NCBI GenBank assembly: GCA_002104945.1
Contig: MCFH01000087.1
Coordinates: 62,001-126,000 of the forward strand
From: Piromyces finnis
Lineage: Eukaryota > Neocallimastigomycota > Neocallimastigomycetes > Neocallimastigales > Neocallimastigaceae
Direction of reading: 5' to 3'
DNA length: 64,000 bases
A program made the position numbers and the translations under genes. The notes beneath the pieces were generated by a model. The model saw only the letters and a list, made by a program, of their open reading frames with translations, searched no databases and had not been told where the DNA came from. Below, piece after piece: positions 22,139-33,300 of the stretch (position 1 is the stretch's first letter; the number at the start of each line of letters is the position of its first letter).

Positions 22139-23338
22139 AAAAAAATTAAAGAAAATTATTTAGAAATTGAGAAGTATATTAAAGAAAAATAAAAGAATAA
22201 AAAATAAGTAATACAACAGAAATCTATATATATATTGTATAAATTATATATATTATATGGATTATATAAATTATAAAAATTATATAAATAAATGAAATTT
22301 AATATTGAATGAGATCAGATCAGAGAAGTATTTTATAGAAAGTATATTATATTATTATTATTAGTCAGGAATAATAGAAGCTTTACGGAATAATATCTAA
22401 TTATAAATTTAAATGCAATTTATTAACTCTCAATTTTAAATGATCAAGGAAGAATGAAAGAATAATTTTTTTTTTTTTTTTTTTTTTTTTGCAATTAGGA
22501 ATTTATAAGAATATGTATATTTTTTTTTATTTAATTTAATTATAATAGTTTATATATATTGTTACAATTATTTATTTATTTTTAGGCACCCGAGGCACAG
22601 TGACTATAAAGACTTTCGGATCCCTACTAAACCCCCACCTTTAAATGATAAATTTTCACTTCCAAAGTTCTGCTCCTTACTCAGGATTTTCAGCCGAACT
22701 TGCTACTCTCTTACTTGAGAATCAAATAAAGGCTGTCTAGTATACCTACTCCCTCTTGCTGAGTGTGTACCCGCCTTACTCTCTAAATAATAATTGCTTT
22801 AATTATTGCTATATTTCGAACTCAGTCTATTATATAACAACAACCAATATATACTTACTATTTTTTTTTTGTTATAATTTAAATTAAAAAATTTTTAGTC
22901 AATAATTAAGAATATTGAAATAAATTATTCGCTTAATATGTAGGTAGCCTTAAGCTAAGAAGTTTTTCATTCAACAGCCGCCTCTACAAATAAGCACTGG
23001 TGAATTAATTTATTCTCTTAATTAAGAAATAAAAATTGTATATTTAATTCAAATTATGATCTTATTATTAACTGCTGAGAAGGATTAACTTTTTTTCCTA
23101 GTTTTTACTATCACACTGATCCCCTGGATAGATCAGAAATATAACAAACTAACTGAATGGATTAAGTTATCCTTATTAATAATAAGAACGGAAACGATTA
23201 TAGGAATTATAGAAATTTTCTTCCTTGTGTAACGTATATGACTAACTATTAATCACTTAGTCTTTAATTTCTTAAATACCCTTTTTAGAAATATTAAAAT
23301 TTTTATAATTTTAAAATTATATATATTTCCTTTTATAT
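21870..23338. other. Leader of C and an unidentified GC-richer block
   Basis: 21870-22560 is AT-rich with two long T-runs (about 22110-22137 and 22468-22490), plausible 5' leader of C. 22560-23250 is clearly GC-richer than its surroundings (for example GGCACCCGAGGCACAG and ACCCGCCTTACTC) but has no long frame, LTR copy or RNA gene I can name. No match to the 3' LTR of C is present, so the 5' LTR of C is missing or replaced here. Confidence 0.4.
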
Positions 23339-23747
23339 TGTAACGAATCATAGAAATTAGTAACCTGTCTTAGTGGTTAGTAACTAAGACCTTGGTTTGA
23401 ACTACTCGAGTTCGAAACCTCATTAATATCTTTTTTTTAATTATTAAAATATTTTATAACGAAATTTTACCAAAGAAGATAATTTCTGATTGGCTTAAAA
23501 AATTAAGTTGTAAAATTTTTATAAATTTACTTTTAAAAACATTTATATAAATACGAGTGAAATTTCTCAAAAAATTATTTTGAATTCGAGTTTTTATTAA
23601 CAAAGAAATTTTATAATAAAAATAAAATTATTAAACACTAACCTGTTATAATTTTGTTAAGTGTTCAATAATAAAATTTTTATTTGCTTTTATTATTTTC
23701 CTTTTTATATATTTGTGTTTTTATTTATTGAACATTAGTTCTTTACA
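23339..23747 (+). repeat. 5' LTR of element E
   Basis: 409 bp, TG...CA. It contains the tRNA-like module (23366-23424), a TATA box (TATATAA, 23544-23550) and, 44 bases after the TATA start, GAGTTTTTAT (23588-23597), the inferred RNA start that can prime at 23748. Confidence 0.92.
23366..23424 (+). promoter_or_regulatory. tRNA-like Pol III promoter module in E LTR
   Basis: A-box-like TAGTGGTTAGTA (23371-23382) and B-box-like GTTCGAAAC (23410-23418) are separated by 27 bases, the spacing of a real tRNA gene. CTTAG and CTAAG around the A box can pair as a D-arm. No acceptor stem closes it, so it is tRNA-like rather than a tRNA. The 3' LTR has the same module (29094-29105 and 29133-29141). Confidence 0.65.
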
Positions 23748-24449
23748 ATAAAAACTCCTAAAATATATAATAACACCTTAGTGTTTAAAAAAGGAAGAAT
23801 TTTTAATTTATTAAAAAATTAAGTAAGTCAGTGAAGCTTATTTTAACAATAAGGGTACTGAAAACAAAAGTAAAACCCACAGTTATTATAAGGGGAGCGC
23901 CAGGACGCTTAATTTAATAATAAAGAAAAAATTCATTTTCTAATAAAACGTTTTCTACTTTTAATAAATAAAATTAAATTTTATTTATTATTTTTGAAAA
24001 AATATTAAAATAACAAAGAAGTTAGGATTCAATACCTCCCTTAGCGTGGATAGTTGGACACCTATACGTAATACTTTGTTGTTTAGATATTATTAATAAT
24101 CGGGGAATTAAACCTATTTTTTTTCTTTCCGCTTAATTAAGTAAGTGACAATAAAGAAACTAATACCGTTAATTCCTTTTATTGAAAATTTTCATTTCCA
24201 ATATTAACAATTGATAATATCTACGTTATCAACAAAGAGCTACAAGGGACCTAGTATTGAATACTAATAAAATTAAATATTTGATGGTCCAATACTATTT
24301 AATTTGACTCTTTGTCTATATTTAAAATATTTTAATCAATAAATAATAATAAAGATTTAATTTTTTTTTTCTTTCTTAATTTCTTCAAACATAACTTTAT
24401 CTTATTTACATAATTTTTATTTTCAAACAATTATATTTTTTTAATTTTA
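23748..24449 (+). other. Self-priming site and leader of element E
   Basis: ATAAAAACTC (23748-23757) directly follows the LTR and is the exact complement of GAGTTTTTAT at 23588-23597, so the RNA 5' end could fold back as primer, as in Tf1. About 690 bases of AT-rich leader with some GC-richer patches follow; no gene. Confidence 0.7.
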
Positions 24450-27400
24450 ATGGAAGGACAAATATTTGATAACGCCTCACTAAAAGACGGTTTCGCAGGA
24501 GACAGAAAATATCTCAAAGGTTTCTTAGCCAAAATAGAACTTGTTTTTCTCCTTTATCCCGAAAGATATCAAGATGAAGAGAGCAAGGTTATCTACCTGA
24601 TTTCTCGCCTTTATGGAAATGCATTAAATTGGGCCGCTACGCTTATTGACAACCATGATCCATGTCTGACCAACTACCAAGCATTCAAGGAAAGACTAAA
24701 GGCATTCTACGGGAACAATGATGCAGTCTACGTAGCCAATCAAATGCTACGTACTCTCAAGCAACATCGTTTGGGCGGCATCAGAGGATACATCCTTGAA
24801 TTTAACAAATACTCTGATGAATCTAACTGGAATGAAGAGGCTAAGATGGATGCTTTTATCGCTGGGCTCAACCAAGAAGTTGCAATGAAGATATTAGAGA
24901 TGTTCCCAGGACCAAGAGATTTGTTTTCCCTCCAAACTATTGCAGCTAGAATAGACTCCAGACTTGCTACCAGGGGATTATTTTTTGACAAAAATACTAA
25001 GGGACCAAGTTCTAATTCCAGCAATGGCTCCAGAAAGGCTTCCACAAATCTAAAAGAACATCCCAAGAAGAAAAGATACTTTGGTCCGTTATCCAAGGAA
25101 GAAAAAGAAAGAAGAAGTAAGGAAAACTTATGTGTCTATTGTGGATCTCCAGGACACCAACTGAAAGATTGTCATAAGAGAAGAAATAAAAACTCAGCAT
25201 TCGAATCTTTAGTTTCTCTACAAAATAATTCTACCAATTCCAAGAAAAATCAACAAGATAGGGTAACCTCAAATTTTAAATTATCGTTTGAACTAGACAC
25301 AAAAATTCTTATAGACTCCGGTTCTACACTTAATCTAATAGATGTCGACTATTGCAACGATCACAATATTCCCTACCACTATGAAGAAGATTTACCCAAC
25401 GTATTCGGTATTGGTGGTAGCCAAAAACTGTTCGGAGTTACTCCACTTCTTAATCTTCGCTACATGGATCACCTATGCCGTACTGTCTTTTACGTTACTG
25501 ATCTACCTGTATATCCTTGTATTCTAGGTCTACGTTGGCTTAAGGAACATAATCCAAGTATTGACTTTGAAAATAATAAATTATCCTTTGGTTCTTCATA
25601 TTGCTTGGATCATTGTATGACTCTCCCTTCGAATGTTCCCGAATTCCATCAGGAAACTTCTGTTTTTTCTACTGATTGCAATAACTCTTCTTCTGTTTCT
25701 TTGCCTATTTTTATTGACAAACCTAAATCTTCTTTTTCAAATTCTAAGTTATCTCATTCTCGTAATCCCAAAGAAAATCGTTCTAAATCTGTCTTAATTA
25801 ACAATGAATCTGTTAACGATCCTTTATCACAAGAGACTTGTACTGTCATGGCTTCTAATATATCTCTTTCTAAAGTTGATTCTTGTTCACCAAAAAACTC
25901 TTTTAAAGACTCAAATCCTACTACTAAACTTCCGAAGGAATTAGAATCATATATGGACGTCTTTAGCGAATCTTCTGCTGCTCAATTACCACCTCATCGT
26001 CCTTATGATTGCCAAATAAACCTAATCGAAAATGCCAAGCTATTTTATGGACCAATCTACCCACTAACAGACGAAGAAACAAGAGTTTTGAAGGATTATA
26101 TCGATGAAAACCTCAAAAAGGGTTTCATTAGGAAATCCAAATCTCCTGCTGGTGCGCCTGTACTTTTCGTTCCTAAAAAGAATGGTGAACTCCGTCTTTG
26201 TCAAGATTATAGGGAACTCAACAAAATTACCATTAGAGATTCCTATCCTCTACCTCTGATTCAAGATATGCTAGAGCATCTTGGTAAAGCGAAAATCTTC
26301 TCAAAATTGGATTTACGATCAGCATATAATTTGGTCCGAATCAAAAAGGGTGATGAATATAAAACAGCTTTCACCTGCAAATTCGGCCACTTTGAATACC
26401 TGGTAATGCCATTCGGACTGAAAAACGCCCCGGCTGTTTTTCAGCATTTTATCAATGATGTTCTGGAAAATATTCTAGGGATTTTTGTTTATTCATATAT
26501 TGACGATTTAATTATTTTTTCTGAAAACCATAAATCCCACATTAAGCACGTTATCGAAGTCCTGGATCGCTTAAGAAATGCTGGTCTTTATGCTAAGCTT
26601 GAAAAGTGTGAATTCTTTGTTTCCTCTATTGATTTCCTTGGTCATCGGATATCCTCTGAAGGTATACATATGGACCCCAATAAAGTTTCTGCTATTATTA
26701 ATTGGCCAGTTCCGTCCAGTGTCAAGGAAGTTCAATCTTTTATTGGCCTAGCCAACTACTATCGTCGGTTTATTCCTAATTTTGCCAAAGTTGCACAACC
26801 CCTTCACAGACTACTTCGTAAAAACGTTAAATTTGATTTTTCCTCTGAAGCTCTTGATGCATTTAATACCATTAAATCATTAATTTCATCTGCTCCCATC
26901 CTGTCTCACCCAAATCGTGATCTTCCCTTTATTGTTGAAACCGACTCTAGCAACTTTGCTATAGGAGCAGTTCTGTCTCAAAAATCTCCTGATGATAAAA
27001 TGATCCATCCTGTCGCTTTCTATTCAAGATCTCTTACTTCCGCTGAAAGAAACTATCCTATATACGATAAAGAACTTTTAGCTATTGTTAATGCTCTTGA
27101 AACTTGGCGACATTTTCTCAAAGGTGCTTTAACCCCGTTTACTATTTATTCAGATCATCGAAACTTACTATATCAAAAGAAACCGGAAAAAATGTCACAA
27201 CGTCTTGTTCGTTGGGCCCTTTTCCTTTCCGAATTTAACTTTAAAATTCTCTACCGCTCTGGTTCATCTAATGGTAAACCTGATGCGCTTTCACGAAGAC
27301 CTGATTATATGGATTCCTCTCTTCCTTCTGATGCTCCTTTTTCGGTTTTACGCCCTGAGAATTTCTGCGCTTTGATTTGTTCCATTTCTTCTCTTAATGA

Positions 27401-28814
27401 TGAAATATTATCTGAATATGTGAACGACTCTTTTTACATTGACATTTGCAATTTTCTTGAAAATAAGAATCTCCCAGCTCCACATCCACAAAGTAATAAA
27501 TTCTCCCTTAGTAATAGTTTTCTTCTTTTTGATAGTAGAATCTATGTCCCTTTAAAATGCCGTCCCTCCGTTTTGAAACTCTGTCATGATTCCCCCTCTG
27601 CCGGTCATTTTGGTATCCGCAAAACTATTTCTTTGATCTCTCGTGACTTTTGGTGGCCATCCATTTCTATTGATGTTAAGAATTATATCCGATCTTGCGA
27701 GATTTGTTGCCGCTCCAAGCCTTCTCGTCATAAACCATATGGTTTACTTCAACCCCTTGAGATTAGTGACCATCCTTGGGCTTCTATTTCTATGGATTTC
27801 ATTACTGACCTCCCTCCTTCGGATGGATTTAACACTATTCTTGTTGTAGTTGACCGCCTTACTAAAATGTGCCACCTCATTCCCTTTAAAGGTATTCCTT
27901 CTGCTTCTGATACTGCTTTTGCTTTTTTGAATTATATTTTCAAAATTCACGGTCTCCCCTCTGAAATTATTTCCGATAGAGGCGCGCAATTCACTTCGAA
28001 ATTTTGGAAATCTATTTGTCAATCTTTGGACGTCAATGTTAAATATTCTTCACCATATCATCATCAATCCAATGGCCAAACGGAGAGGGTAAACTCCGTT
28101 GTTGAACAATATTTAAGATGCTTTTCTAATTATAAAGGAACAAACTGGATCAACTTTCTTCCATTGGCAGAATTCAGTTACAATAATGCTGTTCAAGACT
28201 CAACAAAATTCTCACCATTCTTCCTAAATTATGGTTATCACCCAAAATACTCTCCGGTAATTCCTGACCAAACGAATGTTCCAAGAGCTGAAGAGTTTAC
28301 AAGAGACTTTGAAGACCTAATGGAGAAACTAAAAGAAAACTTAAAGAAGGCCATCCAAGTTCAAAAGAAATATGCCGACAAGTATAGACAAGAACCTCCG
28401 ACATTCAAGACTGGTGACAAAGTATGGTTGGATAGCTCCTTGATAATTCATAAAGGAAATAAAAAATTTAATCCTAGGAAACTTGGCCCGTTTAGGATAA
28501 TTAGTAAAATCTCTAATCTCACTTATAAATTAGAATTACCAAAATCGCTGAAGATTTACCCAATTGTTCATGTTTCAAACCTAGAACCGTATTATGAAGA
28601 TAGTTTTGGAAGAATCAAAGATCCACCTCCACCTATAATAGTAAATGAAGAAGAAGAATACGAAGTAGAAGAAATACTTGATAAAAGAAAGCATTATGGG
28701 AAGATTCAATATCTAATAAAATGGAAAGGTTATCCGCTTTCAGAAGCATCTTGGGAACCTGAAAGTAATTTAAACTGCGATGAACTAATTAAAAACTTTA
28801 ATAATTCACATTAG
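24450..28814 (+). CDS. gag-pol: Gag-Pol polyprotein of element E with chromodomain
   Basis: One 1454-residue frame. Gag with the retrotransposon Gag domain (about 20-180) and a CCHC knuckle C-VY-C-GSPG-H-QLKD-C (about 226-240); protease with DSG (about 288); RT with YIDD (about 683); RNase H (ETDSS at 830, YDKELLAIV); integrase with its zinc finger (from about 1045) and the core acids in MDFITDL (1115), SDRGAQF (1175) and TERVNS (1211); a C-terminal chromodomain (about 1402-1450, [10 protein letters not shown]...WKGYP..SWEPE). The chromodomain probably guides integration to modified histones. No frameshift is needed; Gag:Pol balance must arise otherwise. Confidence 0.95.
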   Translation: MEGQIFDNASLKDGFAGDRKYLKGFLAKIELVFLLYPERYQDEESKVIYLISRLYGNALNWAATLIDNHDPCLTNYQAFKERLKAFYGNNDAVYVANQMLRTLKQHRLGGIRGYILEFNKYSDESNWNEEAKMDAFIAGLNQEVAMKILEMFPGPRDLFSLQTIAARIDSRLATRGLFFDKNTKGPSSNSSNGSRKASTNLKEHPKKKRYFGPLSKEEKERRSKENLCVYCGSPGHQLKDCHKRRNKNSAFESLVSLQNNSTNSKKNQQDRVTSNFKLSFELDTKILIDSGSTLNLIDVDYCNDHNIPYHYEEDLPNVFGIGGSQKLFGVTPLLNLRYMDHLCRTVFYVTDLPVYPCILGLRWLKEHNPSIDFENNKLSFGSSYCLDHCMTLPSNVPEFHQETSVFSTDCNNSSSVSLPIFIDKPKSSFSNSKLSHSRNPKENRSKSVLINNESVNDPLSQETCTVMASNISLSKVDSCSPKNSFKDSNPTTKLPKELESYMDVFSESSAAQLPPHRPYDCQINLIENAKLFYGPIYPLTDEETRVLKDYIDENLKKGFIRKSKSPAGAPVLFVPKKNGELRLCQDYRELNKITIRDSYPLPLIQDMLEHLGKAKIFSKLDLRSAYNLVRIKKGDEYKTAFTCKFGHFEYLVMPFGLKNAPAVFQHFINDVLENILGIFVYSYIDDLIIFSENHKSHIKHVIEVLDRLRNAGLYAKLEKCEFFVSSIDFLGHRISSEGIHMDPNKVSAIINWPVPSSVKEVQSFIGLANYYRRFIPNFAKVAQPLHRLLRKNVKFDFSSEALDAFNTIKSLISSAPILSHPNRDLPFIVETDSSNFAIGAVLSQKSPDDKMIHPVAFYSRSLTSAERNYPIYDKELLAIVNALETWRHFLKGALTPFTIYSDHRNLLYQKKPEKMSQRLVRWALFLSEFNFKILYRSGSSNGKPDALSRRPDYMDSSLPSDAPFSVLRPENFCALICSISSLNDEILSEYVNDSFYIDICNFLENKNLPAPHPQSNKFSLSNSFLLFDSRIYVPLKCRPSVLKLCHDSPSAGHFGIRKTISLISRDFWWPSISIDVKNYIRSCEICCRSKPSRHKPYGLLQPLEISDHPWASISMDFITDLPPSDGFNTILVVVDRLTKMCHLIPFKGIPSASDTAFAFLNYIFKIHGLPSEIISDRGAQFTSKFWKSICQSLDVNVKYSSPYHHQSNGQTERVNSVVEQYLRCFSNYKGTNWINFLPLAEFSYNNAVQDSTKFSPFFLNYGYHPKYSPVIPDQTNVPRAEEFTRDFEDLMEKLKENLKKAIQVQKKYADKYRQEPPTFKTGDKVWLDSSLIIHKGNKKFNPRKLGPFRIISKISNLTYKLELPKSLKIYPIVHVSNLEPYYEDSFGRIKDPPPPIIVNEEEEYEVEEILDKRKHYGKIQYLIKWKGYPLSEASWEPESNLNCDELIKNFNNSH

Positions 28815-28917
28815 TAATAGTTATTAATTTAAAAAAAAATTAGTAATTGATAAGAGAAAAAGAGAATAGAAAATAGAAAATAGAAAATGAAAAAATATAT
28901 TTATAATTTAATATTCA

Positions 28918-28963
<46 letters not shown>

Positions 28964-29061
28964 TTCAAAATGTATTCACTCGTTTCAATTATTTCTTTTA
29001 TAATAAAGTAACAAATAAATTTAGTTGATTCGTCTGGTATCCGAATCCTGGAGGAGGACCA
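28815..29061 (+). other. 3' untranslated region of element E
   Basis: Contains a long A-tract (about 28926-28959) and the polypurine tract GGAGGAGGACCA next to the LTR. Element F has the same arrangement. Confidence 0.75.
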
Positions 29062-29471
29062 TGTAACGAATCATAGAAATTAGTAACCTGTCTTAGTGGT
29101 TAGTAACTAAGACCTTGGTTTGAACTACTCGAGTTCGAAACCTCATTAATATCTTTTTTTTTAATTATTAAAATATTTTATAACGAAATTTTACCAAAGA
29201 AGATAATTTCTGATTGGCTTAAAAAATTAAGTTGTAAAATTTTTATAAATTTACTTTTAAAAACATTTATATAAATACGAGTGAAATTTCTCAAAAAATT
29301 ATTTGGAATTCGAGTTTTTATTAACAAAGAAATTTTATAATAAAAATAAAATTATTAAACACTAACCTGTTATAATTTTGTTAAGTGTTCAATAATAAAA
29401 TTTTTATTTGCTTTTATTATTTTCCTTTTTATATATTTGTGTTTTTATTTATTGAACATTAGTTCTTTACA
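29062..29471 (+). repeat. 3' LTR of element E
   Basis: 410 bp; matches 23339-23747 apart from about one base (near 29305) and one extra T. Confidence 0.93.
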
Positions 29472-29500
29472 CTTATAATTTAATATTAAAATATCAAATT

Positions 29501-29881
29501 TGTAACGAAATATTATAATAATAAACACACACACTCTAATGTATCAAATATATGTATTTTTTTTTTAATAATGTTTATTTATTAAATTTATTATTATAAT
29601 ACGACTAACTCGCTAGGTCAGTGTATTATCAAACTAAAGACGAAACAAAAAAAAACTAATTTTTATTAATTATTAATAAAAACACTAAAGAACTATTTTA
29701 TCTTTCTTATTCTCTCTTTTATACATGAAAATTATTTTTTTTTTTTTTTTTTTTTAATACAATTTGATAAGTGAATTAATTACTTAATGATTGGTTATAA
29801 AAATATAATTATGAAATTTTCATTAATCTAACCTTAATGATTTTCTAGTCTAACCCTTATCATTAGATATACCTCATTACA
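29501..29881 (-). repeat. 3' LTR of element F
   Basis: 381 bp on the plus strand from TGTAACG to CATTACA; copy of 34606-34987. On the minus strand a GAGGAGGA polypurine tract lies just inside it. Confidence 0.93.
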
Positions 29882-29954
29882 AGCTCCTCCTCTAAATTCG
29901 GATTCCAGACGAATTTATAAGCTAATAATTTTTTTTTTTTTTTTTTTTTTTTTA

Positions 29955-30296
29955 AATAGGCAGTTGATTTCATATGAGAATTAAAAGGTGTGGTACAATG
30001 GTCGAGTAGTTGGCAATGAACTAGAAGGTTGTGGGTTCGAAGTCGGGGTTGGTAGAGTAACTTTGATGTAAGGCGGGTTGGCGCCAAGACTAAAGTATGT
30101 CCAACAAGTACTAGAGGTTTCATAGGCAAGGTTCCAATATGGCCGTTTGATAGTACTTGTTCTTGGTACGCTTGTAAGTCCAGTAAATCCCTATGGGAGC
30201 TTCGCCAAAACGGTATCGGTTAAGTTTATTCTAAAAATTAATATTCCCTCATTTGTGTCTAAAAATTAATGAAAATTAGTTAATTTTATTATTATT

Positions 30297-30298
<2 letters not shown>
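29955..30298 (+). mobile_element. tRNA-derived SINE-like insert in element F
   Basis: A GC-richer block inside the AT-rich 3' region of F, bracketed by T-runs (29930-29953 and 30299-30338). It carries A-box-like CAATGGTCGAGT (29996-30007) and B-box GTTCGAAGTC (30035-30044), 27 bases apart as in tRNA genes, followed by ~230 bases of unrelated body. Element E has no such block at this place, so it is an insertion. The T-runs suggest it entered the element's A-tract and duplicated it. No anticodon or acceptor stem marks it as a working tRNA. Confidence 0.6.
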
Positions 30299-30336
<38 letters not shown>

Positions 30337-30341
<5 letters not shown>

Positions 30342-33300
30342 GGGTCTTGTTGAATTCTCTTAGCTTTGCTGGACAGTTCAGATTTTCTTCGGGTTCCCAT
30401 GAGGCTTCTGAAATAGGATATCCTTTCCATTTGATCAAGTACTGAGTTTTGTTATAGCGTCTTCTTTTGTCCAGAATTTCTTCTACTTCGTATTCCTCCT
30501 CTTCGTTTATAATGACAGGTGGTGGAGGTTGAACTTTTCGGTTTGTACTTTTCCCTTCGAAGTAAGGCTCGAGAGATGATTTATGGAATACCGGATCAAT
30601 CTTCATGTTACCAGGGAGTTTCAATTTAAATGAGACTTCTGATATTTGTTGTTCAATTTCATAGGGACCGAGTTTCCGAGGGGTGAATTTTTTATTTCCC
30701 TTAACTAAATTATTATTGATTAACCATACCTTTTCTCCTGGTTTGAATGACGGGCCTGGTTGTCTATGTCTATTGGCGAAATGTTCTTGTTTCTTTTGGG
30801 CTTCCGAAAGGTTTTTCTTGAGGGTGCTGATAATTTCTTTTAATTCTTTTGTGTATTCTTCAGCTCTTGGAACTTCACTTGTTGTTGGAATTGTTGGATT
30901 AAAATTAGGATGGAAACCATAGTTCAAGAAGAAGGGTGTTTGTTTTGCAGATTCTTGAACTGAATTATTGTAACTAAATTCAGCTAGGCTTAAGTATTCG
31001 ATCCAGTTAGTGCCTTTGTAATTTGAGAAGCAGCGTAGATATTGTTCTACAACGGAGTTCACTCTCTCCGTCTGGCCATTGGATTGGTGGTGATAAGCAG
31101 AAGAGTATTTCAAATCAATCTTGAGGGTAGCAAAGAATTTCTTCCAAAACTTTGAAGTGAACTGAGAACCTTGGTCGAGAACAATGTCGGAGGGGCATCC
31201 ATGAAGTTTGAAGACGTTGTTAATGAAAGCTTCGGCAGCACGTTCAGCAGTGGGAACTTTTTCAAGAGGGATAAAGTGAGCCATTTTTGTCAATCGATCA
31301 ATGACAACGAAGATACAGGTAAATCCACGAGAAGAGGGGAGGTCAGTGATAAAATCCATAGCAATGGAAGACCAGGGACGTTCACCTAAAGGAAGAGTGG
31401 ATAATAACCCGTAAGGTTTATGTCTAGAGGATTTCGAACGACAGCAGACCTCACAAGAACGGACATAGTCCTTAACATCCTGATACATTTTGGGCCACCA
31501 GTAGTTACGGGAAATCAAGGATAAAGTTTTTGAAATACCAAAATGGCCGGCAGCAGGGGAGTCATGACAAGAAGACAGAATTTCAACTCGGCAATCATTA
31601 GGAACATAGATTTTATCTTGGAAAAGGAGGACGTTGTTACTAAGTTTGTAGTCAGAAGAACAATTATCATTGAGAAGTTGATTAGAAGTCTCAATGAAGA
31701 ATTTGTCAAGTTTACAAGAGAGAGCAATTTTTTCAAGAAGAGAAGAAGGAGTGGATGAAGCAAAGCAGGAGCTGAAATTTTCGGGACGAAAGACAGAGTT
31801 ATTAGAATCGGAATTGCAAGAGTGAACAAGATAGTCAGGTCTTCTTGACAAGGCATCGGTTTTCCCGTTCGAGGAACCAGGGCGATATTCAATGACAAAA
31901 TCGAATTCAGCAAGGAAAAGGGACCATCTAATTAATCTCTGAGTCATCTTCTCCGGTTTCTTCTGAAAAAGGAGGTTTCTGTGGTCTGATATAATTTTGA
32001 AAGGATGATTCGCACCTTTCAAAAAATGTCTCCACACTTCTAAGGACGCGACGATAGCCAAAAGTTCTTTATCATAGATAGGGTAGTTCTTCTCCGGGTT
32101 TGTAAGGGATCTAGAAAAGAACGCAACAGGGTGAAGAATATTGTCGGACTTGTTGACTTGAGACAATACAGCACCTATGGCGAAGCTGCTTGCATCGGTT
32201 TCGACAACGAAAGGTAGGTCAACATCAGGATATGCAAGGATAGGCTGACTAATAAAATGCTTAACCAAAGCATCAAAAGCATCTTGAGCGGTATCGTTCC
32301 AAACGAAGGCGGTGTTCTTCTTGCAAAGTTGGTGGAGTGGGTGAGCAATCTTAGCAAAGCCAGGAATAAATCTACGATAATAGTTGGCTAAGCCTAGGAA
32401 AGATTGTAGTTCATGGACCGATTTAGGAGTCGGCCATTCCGCAATGGCTTTCACCTTATTAGGGTCCATTCCGATACCAGAGGCAGAGATTCTATGACCA
32501 AGGAAGTCAAGACAAGGAGAGTCGAATAGACATTTTTCAAGTTTAGCGTACAGTCCGGCTTCTTCGAGTCTACGAAGGACTTCATTGACGTGTTCATGAT
32601 GTTCGGCTATATTATCAGAGAAAATGATAATATCGTCAATATACGAAAAGACGAATTTACCGATAATGCCTTCAAGAACGTCGTTAATAAAATGTTGGAA
32701 GACTGCAGGAGCGTTCTTGAGACCGAAAGGCATTACCAGATATTCGAAATGGCCAAATTGACAGGTGAAGGCGGTCTTATATTCATCGCCTTCTTTGATT
32801 CTTACCAAGTTATAGGCGGATCGAAGATCTAACTTCGAGAACACCTTAGCTTTTCCTAGATGATCCAACATGTCTTGGATCAATGGGAGAGGGTACGAGT
32901 TCCTAATGGTGATTTCGTTCAAGCGGCGGTAGTCGATACACATACGAAGTTCTCCACTCTTCTTCGGGACAAACAGAACGGGAGCACCAGCTGGCGATTT
33001 GGATTTGCGGATAAACCCCTTTTTTAAATTTTCATTAATGGTTTCTTCTAATACCTTTGATTCTTTCTCAGTAAGTCGGTAGATTGGACCATAAAACAAG
33101 TTGCTATTTGGTCTCAGGTTGATCTCACAGTCGTACGGGCGATGAGGAGGGAGTTTATCAGCGAGCCTTTCCTCGAACACTTTGGAGTGTTGAGAGTAGT
33201 GAATTGGAATTTGGGGTGACTCAACTTCAGGTTCTTCTAAACAAGTGAATACATTGAAAGGGTATTCAGGTGTATTTCCAACTGACATTTCGTCCTTCGA

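Larger units (their letters stand above)
23339..29471 (+). mobile_element. Element E: chromodomain Ty3/gypsy retrotransposon
   Basis: LTRs at 23339-23747 and 29062-29471 (TGTAACG...TTTACA) differ by about one base and one T-run length. The element has a single gag-pol frame, a self-priming type primer site, a long A-tract and a polypurine tract (GGAGGAGGACCA). The flanks TATAT and CTTAT do not form a target duplication, so one end may have been exchanged by recombination. F is a related element. Confidence 0.93.

Noticed and set aside
23366-23424. Possible true tRNA gene in the E LTR
   Set aside because: No acceptor stem; the module recurs in both LTRs and in an old LTR, so it belongs to the repeat.
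22645-29496. Possible 5' LTR of C starting TGATAAATTTTC at 22645 and ending ATATCA at 29496 around element E
   Set aside because: Its sequence does not resemble the 3' LTR of C, and the flanks do not give a target duplication.
29991-30060. Possible functional tRNA gene
   Set aside because: A-box and B-box are present, but no acceptor stem or anticodon arm can be closed and the block continues as a SINE-like body.
29863-30129. 88-residue minus-strand frame with a lysine run
   Set aside because: It crosses the LTR end, an A-tract and the SINE-like block; the lysines come from the A-tract.
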